A program made the translations under genes and the position numbers. Below the pieces are notes generated by a model. That model saw only the letters and a program-made list of their open reading frames with translations. It was not told where the DNA came from and did not search any database. A stretch of DNA of 64,000 nucleotides from Streptosporangium oxazolinicum (GTDB lineage: Bacteria > Actinomycetota > Actinomycetes > Streptosporangiales > Streptosporangiaceae): NCBI RefSeq assembly GCF_039537505.1, contig NZ_BAABAQ010000020.1, positions 1 to 64,000 of the forward strand. The letters run 5' to 3'. The number at the start of each line of letters is the position of its first letter. Position 1 is the first letter of the stretch. Positions 15,807 through 23,752 of the stretch are shown piece by piece.

Positions 15807-16250
15807 ATGCCCCTCCCCTTCCACCAAGGCGTCAGCGCGAGCAGCACGTTCATCGTCGTGGACGAAACCGTCCGGTACGGCCCCGCAGGGCTGGACCCGA
15901 TCGTCGCGGCCTACCGGCAGGTGGTCGAGGACGGTAGGCAAGCGCTCCTCGACCACCTGCTGAAACCAGAGCCGGACCTGCCGAGGATCACGAACACCTC
16001 GCGGCCCGTCTACGCCCACCGGGACGAGCTGATCGATGCGGGATGGACCATCCTGGCCGACGAGCCGCGCCTGGTCGCGGCCTGGGATGCGGAGGTCACC
16101 GACACCTACCGCATCATCCGCGACCATGTCAGCGCCCTGCGGCTGCTCTACCAGACGGGGCTGGTCGGCGCCCCGGCCGAGGCCCTCGCCCCGACCCTCT
16201 CCACCCCGCAAGTCGCCAGGGCCCCGCTCGAAGGAGTGCTCGTCCCATGA
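15807..16250 (+). CDS. Hypothetical protein, 147 aa
   Basis: ATG 15807 is chosen because GGGTGAG stands just upstream; GTG 15795 is possible. It is a mixed helical protein: DETVRYGPAGLDPIVAAYRQVVEDGRQALLDHLL, then RPVYAHRDELIDAGWTILADEPRLVAAWDAEVTDTYRIIRDHVSALRLLYQTG. No Cys. Its end overlaps the next gene by ATGA. Function unknown. Confidence 0.6.
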   Translation: MPLPFHQGVSASSTFIVVDETVRYGPAGLDPIVAAYRQVVEDGRQALLDHLLKPEPDLPRITNTSRPVYAHRDELIDAGWTILADEPRLVAAWDAEVTDTYRIIRDHVSALRLLYQTGLVGAPAEALAPTLSTPQVARAPLEGVLVP

Positions 16251-17203
16251 CGTCCCTGCATGACCTCATCGACAACCTCGAAGCGAATCAGCGCATCGCT
16301 GACCTCGGCGCGAAAGCGGCCGCGTTTACCGTCGTCCACGACCACCCCGTCCTTGAGCTGATCCGCGACCGCAGGCGCGCCGCCCAGTACGCCGACCCGG
16401 TCCCGTCCGGCGCCGCGGTGCAGCAGACCATCACCCTGGCTGAGGCGCACGCCCTGCGCGAGCACCTGGAGAAGATGCGCGAGCAGCACGAGCAGCGGGA
16501 GTGGCAGCGGCCGTGGCTGCGAGTGGAGATGCCCACGATTCCCGAATCGGCCATCGCCCCGGGCAGCCTCCTGGGCGCCGTGTACGGCGTCCAGATCACG
16601 ATCGAGAACCCGCACCCGGTGATCGCCGAGACCCGGGGCGGGGACGGCCTGGTCGGCCGGAACGCGATCCTCACCCGGCTCCTGCCGGTCAACACCCACC
16701 TGCACAAGCACCTCGCGCGTGTCCTCACGCCGTGGTCCGCCGCTGACCGTGCGGCGGTCCGGGCCGCGAAGGAGAGCCTGGCGCGCCTCCTCGGCGAGCC
16801 GCACATCCTCGCTGACCTCGGCGCCGAGGACCTCCTCCCCGATGAGGCGCCCGTGGGGAGCGAGAGCTACCCGAAGGGGTGGCGGGTGCTGTGCGCCGCC
16901 ACGTTCCGCGCGATCCCGTGGGCGACGGAGTACATCGTCACCCGCCCCTCCCCGTCCCTTCCCGCAGGGTGGCTGCCCCCCAGATACGACGGCCAGTGGA
17001 TCACCCGGCCCGGCCCTCACTCCGTCTACGTCCACCTCATGCGCGGCACGGGCCTGGAGATGGAGTTCGTGGTGGCCACCGCGAACCCGACCGGCCGCGT
17101 CGAGATCCGCGACGACGGCGCGACCGCCGAGGTGTACGAGATCACTGCCCCACCCTGGCCCACCCCCGGGTGGATCCCATCCGAAGGAGAACCCCTCTCA
17201 TGA
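16247..17203 (+). CDS. Hypothetical protein, tandem paralogue 1, 318 aa
   Basis: ATG 16247 overlaps the preceding stop. It shares an ordered set of blocks with the next gene: HDHPVL, AVQQTIT.AEAHALREH, LYGVQI, LARLLGEPHILADL, RVLCAATFRAIPWATEYIVTRP, and GRVEIRDDGATAEVYEI. The pair arose by gene duplication. The protein is beta-rich in its second half, with no Cys motif and no membrane segment. No known family is recognised, so its job in the element is open. Confidence 0.65.
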   Translation: MTSLHDLIDNLEANQRIADLGAKAAAFTVVHDHPVLELIRDRRRAAQYADPVPSGAAVQQTITLAEAHALREHLEKMREQHEQREWQRPWLRVEMPTIPESAIAPGSLLGAVYGVQITIENPHPVIAETRGGDGLVGRNAILTRLLPVNTHLHKHLARVLTPWSAADRAAVRAAKESLARLLGEPHILADLGAEDLLPDEAPVGSESYPKGWRVLCAATFRAIPWATEYIVTRPSPSLPAGWLPPRYDGQWITRPGPHSVYVHLMRGTGLEMEFVVATANPTGRVEIRDDGATAEVYEITAPPWPTPGWIPSEGEPLS

Positions 17204-18240
17204 CGTACGACCTCGACTCGTTCGGCCTCGACTCGTTCGACGCGTTCGGCTGGACCCTCTCCCGAGACACCGCAGGAGATGTGTGGGAGACCTGGGCGCT
17301 GCACGACCACCCCGTGCTCCAGCGCATCCACGCCAACCGGGCGCGGGGCTACTGGTGCTCGATCCCCGGCATGGAGACCCGGGCCGGGACGGCGCTCCAG
17401 CAGACCGTCACCGAGGAAGAGGCGCACGCCCTGCGCGCGCACTTCGCCCGCGTGTGGGAGCTGGCCGAGGTGCAGCACGCGCGCCGCCCGTCCCCAGGGA
17501 GCGGGAAGATCACGGCGGGCGGGCACCTCGCCACCCTCTACGGGGTGCGGATCCTCGTTGAGGACCTGGCCCCGCTGGTCGCTGAAGCCCAGGGGCCGGG
17601 CGGAGGCGGGTTCCCCGGTGTGCACGCCTTCCTCGGGGGCCTCCTGCCGGCCGGGACCCGCCTCGAAGCGGTGTTCCGGCCCGAGTCCGTCACGTTGGAA
17701 CTCACCCAGGACTCCGGGGTCTTCAAGATGGTGAAGGAGCAGCTGGCGCGCAAGGTCGGTGAGCCGCACGTCCTGGCGGTCCTGAACCCTCAAGATCTCC
17801 ACGTGCCGGGCGAGGGCATCGACCTTCACCACCTTCAAGATCTGGGGGCGCGGGTGCGGGTGCTGTTCGCCGGCACGTTCCGCGCGATTCCCGGGGCGAC
17901 GACGCACATCGTCCTGCGGCCCGCCGCCGCGCTGGAGGGCGCGTCGTGCTGGGTGGCGGCGGACTGGGACGGCCGGCGCATCGAGCGGCGCACGCCCAGC
18001 CCCGCCGCGCTGGGGGTGCCGCTCGTGCAGGAGCGGAAGGTGCAGCTGCCGGACCGCCAGGCGGCCGACGCCGTGGGCCGGGCGCCGTCCGAGGCGTACG
18101 AGCTGGTGCGGAAGACGGGCGTGGCCACGCCGACCGGCCGCGTCGAGGTCAGCGAGGACGGGACGGTGGCCGAGGTGTACGAGGTCGCCCTGCCGCCCGA
18201 ACCCGCGCCGGTCACCGGTGAGGGAGCACCCGTCTCATGA
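17200..18240 (+). CDS. Hypothetical protein, tandem paralogue 2, 346 aa
   Basis: ATG 17200 overlaps the end of its paralogue (ATGA). It has the same block order as the 16247 gene (HDHPVLQRI, ALQQTVTEEEAHALRAH, LYGVRILVEDL, LARKVGEPHVLAVLNPQDL, RVLFAGTFRAIPGATTHIVLRP, GRVEVSEDGTVAEVYEV), plus an Asp/Phe-rich N-terminus and an insertion after residue 270. Divergence between the copies is high, so the duplication is old. Function unknown. Confidence 0.65.
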   Translation: MTYDLDSFGLDSFDAFGWTLSRDTAGDVWETWALHDHPVLQRIHANRARGYWCSIPGMETRAGTALQQTVTEEEAHALRAHFARVWELAEVQHARRPSPGSGKITAGGHLATLYGVRILVEDLAPLVAEAQGPGGGGFPGVHAFLGGLLPAGTRLEAVFRPESVTLELTQDSGVFKMVKEQLARKVGEPHVLAVLNPQDLHVPGEGIDLHHLQDLGARVRVLFAGTFRAIPGATTHIVLRPAAALEGASCWVAADWDGRRIERRTPSPAALGVPLVQERKVQLPDRQAADAVGRAPSEAYELVRKTGVATPTGRVEVSEDGTVAEVYEVALPPEPAPVTGEGAPVS

Positions 18241-18578
18241 CCGACCTCACCGACGCCATGGTCGCGTTCTACCGGGCCCGGCTCGACGAGCGGGAGGCCG
18301 CGGCCAAGAAGACCAGCGACGACGAATACGCCTGGAACGTCGGCTGTTCCACCTCCTACGACTCCGTTGCCCATGCCGAGCTGCACCCTCCGTCCTGGGC
18401 GCTCCTGGACGTCGCCGCCGAACGAGAGCTCCTCACGACCTACGAGGAGGCGCGGGCCTTCTACAGCGCGCGGACGAGCGCGCCGGCCGGGGAGCTGTAC
18501 GGCCTGCACACCGCGCTCGCTCTGCGCGTCTCCGTCCACGCCAGGCACCCGGAGTACGACAGCAGGTGGAAGCCATGA
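18237..18578 (+). CDS. DUF6221 family protein, 113 aa
   Basis: ATG 18237 overlaps the previous stop. The full short form of the family is present: LTDAMVAFYRARLDEREAAAKK at the start, ERELLTTYEEARAFYSART in the middle and LHTALALRVSVHARHPEYDSRWKP at the end, the usual HPxYxxxW(R/K)P terminus. Function unknown. Third DUF6221-like gene of this cluster. Confidence 0.75.
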   Translation: MTDLTDAMVAFYRARLDEREAAAKKTSDDEYAWNVGCSTSYDSVAHAELHPPSWALLDVAAERELLTTYEEARAFYSARTSAPAGELYGLHTALALRVSVHARHPEYDSRWKP

Positions 18579-19072
18579 CCTCCCGCCGAGGCGGCTCCGT
18601 GACGAGCGTTTTCCAGGACGCGGTGCTGCATCTGGAGTGGAGGGAGCAGCTGATGAAGATCGAGGCGCTCCAGACGCAGCTGCGCGCGCTCACCGCTCCC
18701 TCGCACCGCGACGCCCCGGGGGCGGCTTCTGCCGACCCTAAGGAGGTCTGGGAAGCGGTGAGGAAACGGCAGGAGGTGCTGGACCGGCTGGCGAAGCTCG
18801 AACAGCTCAAGACGCGGCTGACCGCGCTCCGCCCCGCTCCGGCGCCGCCCCGCGCGCCCCGGGCCTGGAGGAGATGGTTCTGGCCAGTCCTTCCCCCCAG
18901 GCATCGGCGGGCCCGCCGACCGGCCGGCGCCGTCCGGTGCGGCCACGACAACACCGCCGAGGTCGAGCTGTTCACAGGTGAGGTCGTCGCGGTGCTGTGC
19001 CTGGACTGCGACAAGCAACTCCCCCCGGACTGGGGGAGGCGCGAACCCGCCATCCCCCTCTCCTGGCTCTAA
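18575..19072 (+). CDS. Coiled-coil plus Cys-motif protein, 165 aa
   Basis: ATG 18575 overlaps the previous stop. Residues 15-45 and 65-90 are charged heptad-like helices (LEWREQLMKIEALQTQLRAL; EAVRKRQEVLDRLAKLEQLKTRLTAL). A basic Trp/Arg stretch (RAWRRWFWPVLPPRHRRARR) follows, and the C-terminus has RCGHDNTAEVEL...VLCLDCDKQLPPDW, a C-x-H / C-x2-C likely zinc site. No family recognised. Confidence 0.6.
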   Translation: MTSRRGGSVTSVFQDAVLHLEWREQLMKIEALQTQLRALTAPSHRDAPGAASADPKEVWEAVRKRQEVLDRLAKLEQLKTRLTALRPAPAPPRAPRAWRRWFWPVLPPRHRRARRPAGAVRCGHDNTAEVELFTGEVVAVLCLDCDKQLPPDWGRREPAIPLSWL

Positions 19073-19100
19073 CCCCCTCTCTCTTCGAAGGACGTACGTC

Positions 19101-19676
19101 ATGGAATCCGCTGCTGCTTCCCGGTCCCTCGCCCGCGCGGCCGACGCCGCGTCGAAGGCCGTCCCCCCGCAGGGGCTGCCCATGCAGGTGGCCGAAGCCG
19201 TCGCCCGCGCGGTCCTGTCCAGCCACGACCAGCTGTTGAGCCACCGGCACCTGTCCCACCGGCACGAGTGGCAGGAGCCCGACTTCCAGGAGTACCTGCG
19301 CAGGCGCATGCGGCTCGACCTGTTCACCCATGCCGCAGACGAAGGGGTGGTGCCGGCCGCGCTGCCGGTGGAGAAACTCCGCTACCTGGCGGACGCCTAC
19401 CCCCTCACGCCGGGCGGCGGCGGCCAGGAGGTGCCAGCGGCGCTCGCCGAGTCCGGGGCCGCGGTGTGGGAGGCCGTCGAGGTGACCTTGACCATGCCCG
19501 TCCGCCACCCCCTCCCCGCCGCCCCCGCCCGGGGTGAGGGGGCGGTGCTACCGGCGGGACGCCGCTGTCCATGTCACGGCCTGGTAGCCAACGACACCGG
19601 GGCGCACAAGGCGGTGTCCGCCCCGTACGTCATCGATGACGAGGCCGCCGCGCGGCGCCGCCACGGAAGGTGGTGA
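19101..19676 (+). CDS. Hypothetical protein, 191 aa
   Basis: ATG 19101 has GAAGGA 10 bases upstream. It is Ala-rich and helical at the start, then QLLSHRHLSHRHEWQEPDFQEYLRRRMRLDLFTHA, VEKLRYLADAYPLTPG and a C-terminal RRCPCHGLVANDTG with C-x-C-H. No recognised domain. It overlaps the following gene at GTGGTGA. Confidence 0.55.
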   Translation: MESAAASRSLARAADAASKAVPPQGLPMQVAEAVARAVLSSHDQLLSHRHLSHRHEWQEPDFQEYLRRRMRLDLFTHAADEGVVPAALPVEKLRYLADAYPLTPGGGGQEVPAALAESGAAVWEAVEVTLTMPVRHPLPAAPARGEGAVLPAGRRCPCHGLVANDTGAHKAVSAPYVIDDEAAARRRHGRW

Positions 19677-20254
19677 ACGGGGTGAACGAGGTGAGGGTGG
19701 GGGTGCCGCGCTACGTGGACTCGCCGGGGTTCCGGCCGATCGGCACCCGCGACGGCGGCACCCTCTACTACGACGGGCCCGCCCAGCTGCACCGCACCGG
19801 GCAGCCGCAGGACCCGCAGAACGTCACCGCGGCGCTGATCATCTGGGAGGAGCACGACCCTCACGACTGGGTGCCCTGTACCCTGCGCTGCTCCACCCGG
19901 GTGGTGTGCTGCACCACCCGGTACGGGCCGCGGATCGTCATCCGTATCACCCCCGACCGGAAGCGCCGGCCCTTCCGCGAGCGGGATATGCGGTACCCGT
20001 TCTTCCCGGACGCCGACGCCGACGGCATCATCCGCATCCCGGCCGCGACCACGGCGCGGCAGGAAGGGGAGTGGACGGTGGTGTTCCCCCAGGGCCCCGC
20101 GCCGCACCGGCCCTCGCCGGTGCGGGCCGTCGCCTCCCCCGGGGTCGGCTCGTTCCAGCTCAGCCCGAACGACTGGCAGCAGTGGAGCAACGACCTCACC
20201 GTCCACGAACTCCACTGGGAACTCCCCGAAGCCGAGGAGGCTCATTCGCCGTAG
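19673..20254 (+). CDS. Hypothetical beta-rich protein, 193 aa
   Basis: The start is one of several GTGs (19670, 19673 or 19682); 19673 gives the GTGA overlap typical here. Features include TRDGGTLYYDGPAQLHRTG, EEHDPHDWVPCTLRCSTRVVCCTTRYGPRIVIRITPD (four Cys in 22 residues) and GSFQLSPNDWQQWSNDL. It ends 13 bases inside the convergent 20242 gene. Function unknown; last gene of the rightward cluster. Confidence 0.6.
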   Translation: MNGVNEVRVGVPRYVDSPGFRPIGTRDGGTLYYDGPAQLHRTGQPQDPQNVTAALIIWEEHDPHDWVPCTLRCSTRVVCCTTRYGPRIVIRITPDRKRRPFRERDMRYPFFPDADADGIIRIPAATTARQEGEWTVVFPQGPAPHRPSPVRAVASPGVGSFQLSPNDWQQWSNDLTVHELHWELPEAEEAHSP

Positions 20255-20529
20255 CGAGCCGACAACCAGTGCTCGGCGAACGCCGCGGCGCGGTCGTCGG
20301 GGTGCTCGTCGTCGCCGAGGAAAAGCGGGTCGTCGAACTCGTAGGGCGGGTCGAACGCGCTGGCCTGGTAGCAGGGTTGGCAGATGTCCCAGCTCCATAC
20401 CAGGGGCCGGACCTGCCCGCAGTTGTCGCACGGGCCGGGGCCGGGGTCGGCGAAGGCAGCCGAGGTAGCGAAGGGATCCGGGGAGGGCACCCCGCTATGA
20501 GGGGGTTGCCCAGCCGAGTCGTTGCCCAT
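20242..20529 (-). CDS. Small zinc-finger-like protein, 95 aa
   Basis: ATG 20529; the centre reads GPCDNCGQVRPLVWSWDICQPCYQASAF, a clear C-x2-C ... C-x2-C site. The C-terminus is acidic (DDPLFLGDDEHPDDRAAAFAEHWLSARYGE). It lies downstream of the GntR gene on the same strand and converges with the rightward cluster. Probably a regulator partner or adaptor; unknown. Confidence 0.65.
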   Translation of the reverse strand: MGNDSAGQPPHSGVPSPDPFATSAAFADPGPGPCDNCGQVRPLVWSWDICQPCYQASAFDPPYEFDDPLFLGDDEHPDDRAAAFAEHWLSARYGE

Positions 20530-20564
20530 CTTGATTCTTTCGCCGGAGGAGGGTGCGCTGGCTG

Positions 20565-21248
20565 TCAGAACGGCGGGCCGTCCGGGTCGTACTGGCCTCG
20601 CTCGGGCCAGATCCGCAGAATGACGTCTTCGTCGTCGGGTTCCGGCCCGCCCAGGTAGGCGATGGCCTCCTGGTCTTCGGGGCGGCGCCCGCAGTCACGC
20701 AGGATCGCCCGAGCTGAGGCGATGAGGTGGCGGTCGGCGTCGCATGGCCCGTCGGCTACCAGGCGGCGGGCCGCGGTCAAGAACGCTTCTGACATCCAGC
20801 GCAGGATGTGCCGGTCCAGGGCGACCAGGGCGGACGCATCGACCTGCCGCGGCGGCGAGTGCTTCTCCGGGTCGTAGTCCGGCGTACCCCAGTAGGGGTG
20901 CCCTCCTACATCGACCGTCGGGGTGGCGTCCGGGCGGTACGACGTCGAGGCGAGGTTGCGGCAGAGGGCGGAGGCGTCCAGCACGTCGAAGATCGGGTTG
21001 TCCCGGAACATCGAGTGGCGGAGCCGTTCGTCGATGACGGCGTAGGTGCCGCGGCCGGGCTCGCCCACGGTGAGCCCGGCGGTTTGCAGCTTGGCCAGGG
21101 CGGAGGCGGCGGTGCCCATCGCGACTCCGTAGGAGGCCATGAGTTTGGTCTGGGACGGGAGTTGCTGGCCTGCGCGGATGCTGCCGCGGTGGATGGCGAT
21201 GGCCAGGTCTCCCGCGATCCGTGCGGCGGGGGTCTCGGTATCAGTCAC
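20565..21248 (-). CDS. GntR-family transcriptional regulator, 227 aa
   Basis: Residues about 8-72 form a GntR winged helix: RIAGDLAIAIHRGSIRAGQQLPSQTKLMASYGVAMGTAASALAKLQTAGLTVGEPGRGTYAV. The remainder is an unassigned helical effector domain. GntR repressors of this kind control actinobacterial integrative elements (for example KorSA of pSAM2), so a role in maintenance control is plausible. GTG 21248 stands 6 bases after a -10-like TAGGTT on the minus strand, so its mRNA is probably leaderless; an operator-like run lies just upstream. Confidence 0.85.
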   Translation of the reverse strand: MTDTETPAARIAGDLAIAIHRGSIRAGQQLPSQTKLMASYGVAMGTAASALAKLQTAGLTVGEPGRGTYAVIDERLRHSMFRDNPIFDVLDASALCRNLASTSYRPDATPTVDVGGHPYWGTPDYDPEKHSPPRQVDASALVALDRHILRWMSEAFLTAARRLVADGPCDADRHLIASARAILRDCGRRPEDQEAIAYLGGPEPDDEDVILRIWPERGQYDPDGPPF

Positions 21249-21301
21249 AACCCCAACCTATCTAATCAATCTAGATCGATCGGTAGGATCGCCGAGATGG
21301 C
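21249..21301. promoter_or_regulatory. GntR gene promoter and operator-like region
   Basis: On the minus strand TAGGTT (21260-21255) is the likely -10. The AT-richer core 21259-21290 contains ATCTAGAT and GATCGATC palindromes and CGGTAGGATCGCCG (21281-21294), whose relatives occur at 26682, 28044 and 31755. Autoregulation by the GntR protein is inferred. Confidence 0.45.
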
Positions 21302-21517
21302 TCAGTCCACGTTGCTCCTCGCGCAACCCGGGCACACTTCGACAGCCTGATACGCGTTAGGCCGCCGCAGCCGCCACCCGGCCTTCTCGTACGCCCGCCG
21401 GTGAATGAGCCCCTCCCCGTCCGTCTCGGCAACGCCATCGCTCCACGTCGCGCCGCACCCATCGCAGGTGATCGTGCCAATCGGGCGCTCCCCCAGCCCC
21501 ACAAAGCTCGTTGCCAT
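21302..21517 (-). CDS. Small zinc-ribbon-like protein, 71 aa
   Basis: ATG 21517 starts MATSFVGLGERPIGTITCDGCGATWSDGV and the end reads VEVCPGCARSNVD, giving two C-x2-C knuckles about 40 residues apart, a zinc-ribbon layout. It precedes the GntR gene on the same strand. An adaptor or nucleic-acid-binding role is possible. Confidence 0.7.
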   Translation of the reverse strand: MATSFVGLGERPIGTITCDGCGATWSDGVAETDGEGLIHRRAYEKAGWRLRRPNAYQAVEVCPGCARSNVD

Positions 21518-21541
21518 GGTCCCTCCTCCCCTCGCCCGCGC

Positions 21542-21877
21542 TCAGGACCGTCCACGGCCCGGCGGCAACTCCCGGCGCGGCGGCGGCAACTCCCGCCGCG
21601 GTGCGCTCGGCCCCCGCCGCACCGGCGGGCCCGGCGCCGGCCCCGTCCGCTCGGCGTCCGCCCACTCGGGGCCCTGGCGCGGCCAGTCGCCGACCTGCGC
21701 GCCCGGGGGCAGGGACACGTCGAACGAGATCCGGATGCCCACCCCTTCGCGTTTGCCGTAGCTGCTCGCGTCGCCGACCTGCACCACGTCGGGGTAGGCC
21801 CGCAGGATCCACAGCATCCGCTCGGCGATCTCCCGGGCGTAGGGCTCGTTGTCGTCCATGAGACGGTTCCACACCAT
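21542..21877 (-). CDS. Hypothetical protein with repeated Arg/Pro tail, 111 aa
   Basis: ATG 21877 overlaps the preceding stop (TAATG). The first 70 residues look like a folded domain (MDDNEPYAREIAERMLWILRAYPDVVQVGDASSYGKREGVGIRISFDVSLPPG). The tail contains RRELPP repeated. The same frame stays open far upstream, but that part is a shadow of the 21877-22605 gene. Function unknown. Confidence 0.6.
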   Translation of the reverse strand: MVWNRLMDDNEPYAREIAERMLWILRAYPDVVQVGDASSYGKREGVGIRISFDVSLPPGAQVGDWPRQGPEWADAERTGPAPGPPVRRGPSAPRRELPPPRRELPPGRGRS

Positions 21878-22605
21878 TAGGAATCCACCTCCGCAGAGAC
21901 CGAGGGGAGGGCGGCCAACAGCGACGGCCGACCCGCCGGAGTCGCGCGCACCGCCTCCCAGTCGATCCCCCGGTCGGAGGCCAGGGCGTGGAGGTCGCCT
22001 GTCCGGTACAGCGGCACCTCGGGGACGTCGCGGCGCCGCTGGTACGGGCCTCGCCCCCATCCTTTCGGCTCGATGCGCCCGGCGCGCACCAGGTGGTCGA
22101 AGTCGGTACGGCGGATCAACAGTTGCTTCGCGGCCTCGTCCGCGGTGTGCATCTCCCCGTCCACGATCGCCCGCAGCAGCGCGGTCCGGTCCTCGAACGC
22201 TTCTAGGGCGCGCCCGCAGTACAGGACGTGGTCCTTGTACTCGGCGGGGTTGCCGTCCTCGTCGAGCGCCTGGGGCAGCAGGCCGCGGCGGTGGAGCTCC
22301 ACCACGGCGTTCGCTGTCACCGTCACCTCCAGGTCGTCGAAGCGCTCGGTGAGTGCTTCGGCCGCGCGGTGCGCGCCGACGTCGGGTATGGCGCCCGCCC
22401 CGGCGACGATGGCCTCCCGGCGGGTCGCGGCGTCCTCGACCACGGCGGCCGGCCACCGGCGGGTCGCCTGATCCGCAGGGGGCAGGAGCCCGGCGGCCAC
22501 CGCGCGCGCGACCTGCCACTCGGTCAGGTCCAGTCGCCTGGCGAGTTGGAGGGGGCCGTAGCTGGTGAGCTTGCGCGGCGGCGGGCTGGTGGGGGTGTCC
22601 GGCAT
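21877..22605 (-). CDS. Putative DNA-binding protein, HTH, 242 aa
   Basis: ATG 22605 has GAGGAG upstream. Residues 10-40 read LTSYGPLQLARRLDLTEWQVARAVAAGLLPPAD, an HTH-like unit, and a second one lies at about 150-185 (HTADEAAKQLLIRRTDFDHLVRAGRIEPKGWG). The middle contains HRRGLLPQALDEDGNPAEYKDHVLYCGRALEAF. Similar proteins accompany GntR and partition-type genes in actinobacterial integrative elements, in my recollection. Its partner and target are unknown. Confidence 0.6.
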   Translation of the reverse strand: MPDTPTSPPPRKLTSYGPLQLARRLDLTEWQVARAVAAGLLPPADQATRRWPAAVVEDAATRREAIVAGAGAIPDVGAHRAAEALTERFDDLEVTVTANAVVELHRRGLLPQALDEDGNPAEYKDHVLYCGRALEAFEDRTALLRAIVDGEMHTADEAAKQLLIRRTDFDHLVRAGRIEPKGWGRGPYQRRRDVPEVPLYRTGDLHALASDRGIDWEAVRATPAGRPSLLAALPSVSAEVDS

Positions 22606-22699
22606 CGGCGCTCTCCTCGTGGTGGGGCCGCCCGGCGGCGGCCGTATCGGGCCGACCGTACGCCCTTCCGCCCGTCCCCGCAACCACCTCGAATAGGCG

Positions 22700-22750
22700 C
22701 TGACCAGGGAGTTTCAAAGTTTCAACCTTGATTTCAAGGTTGAAACCTTG
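22700..22750. repeat. Repeat box 1: dyad TTTCAACC type
   Basis: TTTCAACCTTGA (22720-22731) and TCAAGGTTGAAA (22734-22745) form a perfect 12-bp inverted repeat with a 2-base centre. The block 22700-22731 recurs at 23373-23404 with three differences. It lies just downstream of the 22768-23367 gene. Confidence 0.85.
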
Positions 22751-22767
22751 CAGGTGTCCGGATGCGG

Positions 22768-23367
22768 TCACGCCGAGCGAAGAACCCTGTCGAGGGAGGC
22801 CCGCCATACCTTCCCGGGCACGGTCACCTGCTTGGCCAGCTCCACATACCCCTCCCACAGATCGGGGGCGTTCACCTGCGTGATGATCCCGGGGTTGTTG
22901 TCGCGCCAGGCCCGCAGCGCCTCGATCGCGTCCTTACTGGTGTGCCAGCACGCGGCGTGCACCCGCTGCGCGAGCTCGGCCGGGATCCGGGTGCGGATCT
23001 GGACGGTCCACCCCTTGTCGATGCTGCCCGGCCACCGGCCCGCCTTCGGCGCGGTATCCGGCACCGGCGGCCAGTCGTGGTTCCAGCCGCGGCCGACCAG
23101 CTCGGCCCGCACGGCGTAGGCCGCCAACGCGGTGAGGGTGTCCAGCAGCTCTCCGCGCTCGCGCAACCCGGCCAGGTGGGCGCGCAGCTGGGCTTTCAGC
23201 CGGCGGCGCTCCGCCGAGGGCATGCTCCAGGTGATCGCCCACCGGTCCTCGGCGAGGACCTGGAGCAACTTGGCCTGCTCGGCGGCCAGCCGCTCCTTGA
23301 GCGCCTGCTGGGTGTGCGGGGTGGTCCAGATCGTGATGGGAGTCGTTCCTGCCATGACGCCCATCAT
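22768..23367 (-). CDS. Ribbon-helix-helix-like DNA-binding protein, 199 aa
   Basis: The N-terminal half is a helical region (ALKERLAAEQAKLLQVLAEDRWAITWSMPSAERRRLKAQLRAHLAGLRERGELL). At about 127-165, GWTVQIRTRIPAELAQRVHAACWHTSKDAIEALRAWRDNNPG has the beta-helix-helix pattern of a ribbon-helix-helix fold. The gene is bracketed by 32-bp repeats, each with a perfect dyad, which are its likely binding sites. Autoregulation or a ParB-like partition role is inferred; no ParA is seen. ATG 23367 or 23355 may be the start. Confidence 0.65.
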   Translation of the reverse strand: MMGVMAGTTPITIWTTPHTQQALKERLAAEQAKLLQVLAEDRWAITWSMPSAERRRLKAQLRAHLAGLRERGELLDTLTALAAYAVRAELVGRGWNHDWPPVPDTAPKAGRWPGSIDKGWTVQIRTRIPAELAQRVHAACWHTSKDAIEALRAWRDNNPGIITQVNAPDLWEGYVELAKQVTVPGKVWRASLDRVLRSA

Positions 23368-23372
23368 GACAT

Positions 23373-23425
23373 CTGACCAGGGACTTTCAAGGTTTCAACC
23401 TTGAAAAGAAGGTTTCAACTTTGGA
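23373..23425. repeat. Repeat box 2: dyad TTTCAAGG type
   Basis: TTTCAAGGTT (23385-23394) and AACCTTGAAA (23397-23406) form a perfect 10-bp inverted repeat, followed by a further half site AAGGTTTCAACTTT. It is the upstream partner of the box at 22700-22750 and covers the likely promoter of the ribbon-helix-helix gene. Confidence 0.85.
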
Positions 23426-23562
23426 TGCGCCGGGTCCGCCGGTGCGGTCGCGGCCGAAACGAAATCCGGCCGGGAGACATCCGCTCACGCCTCCCGGCCG
23501 GGACCGATTGCGGCCGACTGTTCTACGCCTTCACCGTCCGGCAGGCGTACGGCCGCGTCTGA
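23425..23562 (+). CDS. Possible short peptide gene 1, 45 aa
   Basis: ATG 23425 to TGA 23562. The last 16 residues, GRLFYAFTVRQAYGRV, are identical to those of the 23753-23857 frame. The ribosome binding site is poor. A hairpin-like inverted repeat follows (around 23571-23605). The duplicated 56 bp are identical at the DNA level, so coding cannot be proven, and the minus strand is also open through part of it. Confidence 0.3.
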   Translation: MRRVRRCGRGRNEIRPGDIRSRLPAGTDCGRLFYAFTVRQAYGRV

Positions 23563-23566
23563 CCCC
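23511..23566. repeat. 56-bp exact repeat, copy 1
   Basis: Identical to 23806-23861. The 45 bases before it are also similar to those before copy 2. The minus-strand Cys protein gene 23627-23728 lies between the two copies. Confidence 0.9.
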
Positions 23567-23626
23567 ACGAGCAGCCCTCTGATAGCGCCTCACCCGCGAG
23601 GGCTCTTCAATGGAGAGGGTGGGCTG

Positions 23627-23728
23627 TCACTCACTCGTACAAGGGCACGTGACTTCCTTCGGGCCCTCATCATCATCTCCCTCCACGATGAAGACTCCGT
23701 TGTCGTCGCAATTGCTGCAGTAGGACAT
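23627..23728 (-). CDS. Tiny Cys-rich protein, 33 aa
   Basis: ATG 23728 has a good AGAGGAG ribosome binding site. The product starts MSYCSNCDDNGVFIVEG and ends VTCPCTSE, so it has a C-x2-C and a C-x-C pair around an acidic centre, a minimal zinc-ribbon-like peptide. It was found by reading the gap between the two 56-bp repeats. It could be an expressed small protein of the regulatory region. Confidence 0.6.
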   Translation of the reverse strand: MSYCSNCDDNGVFIVEGDDDEGPKEVTCPCTSE

Positions 23729-23752
23729 TTCTTCTCCTCTGGTAGGTCGTGC

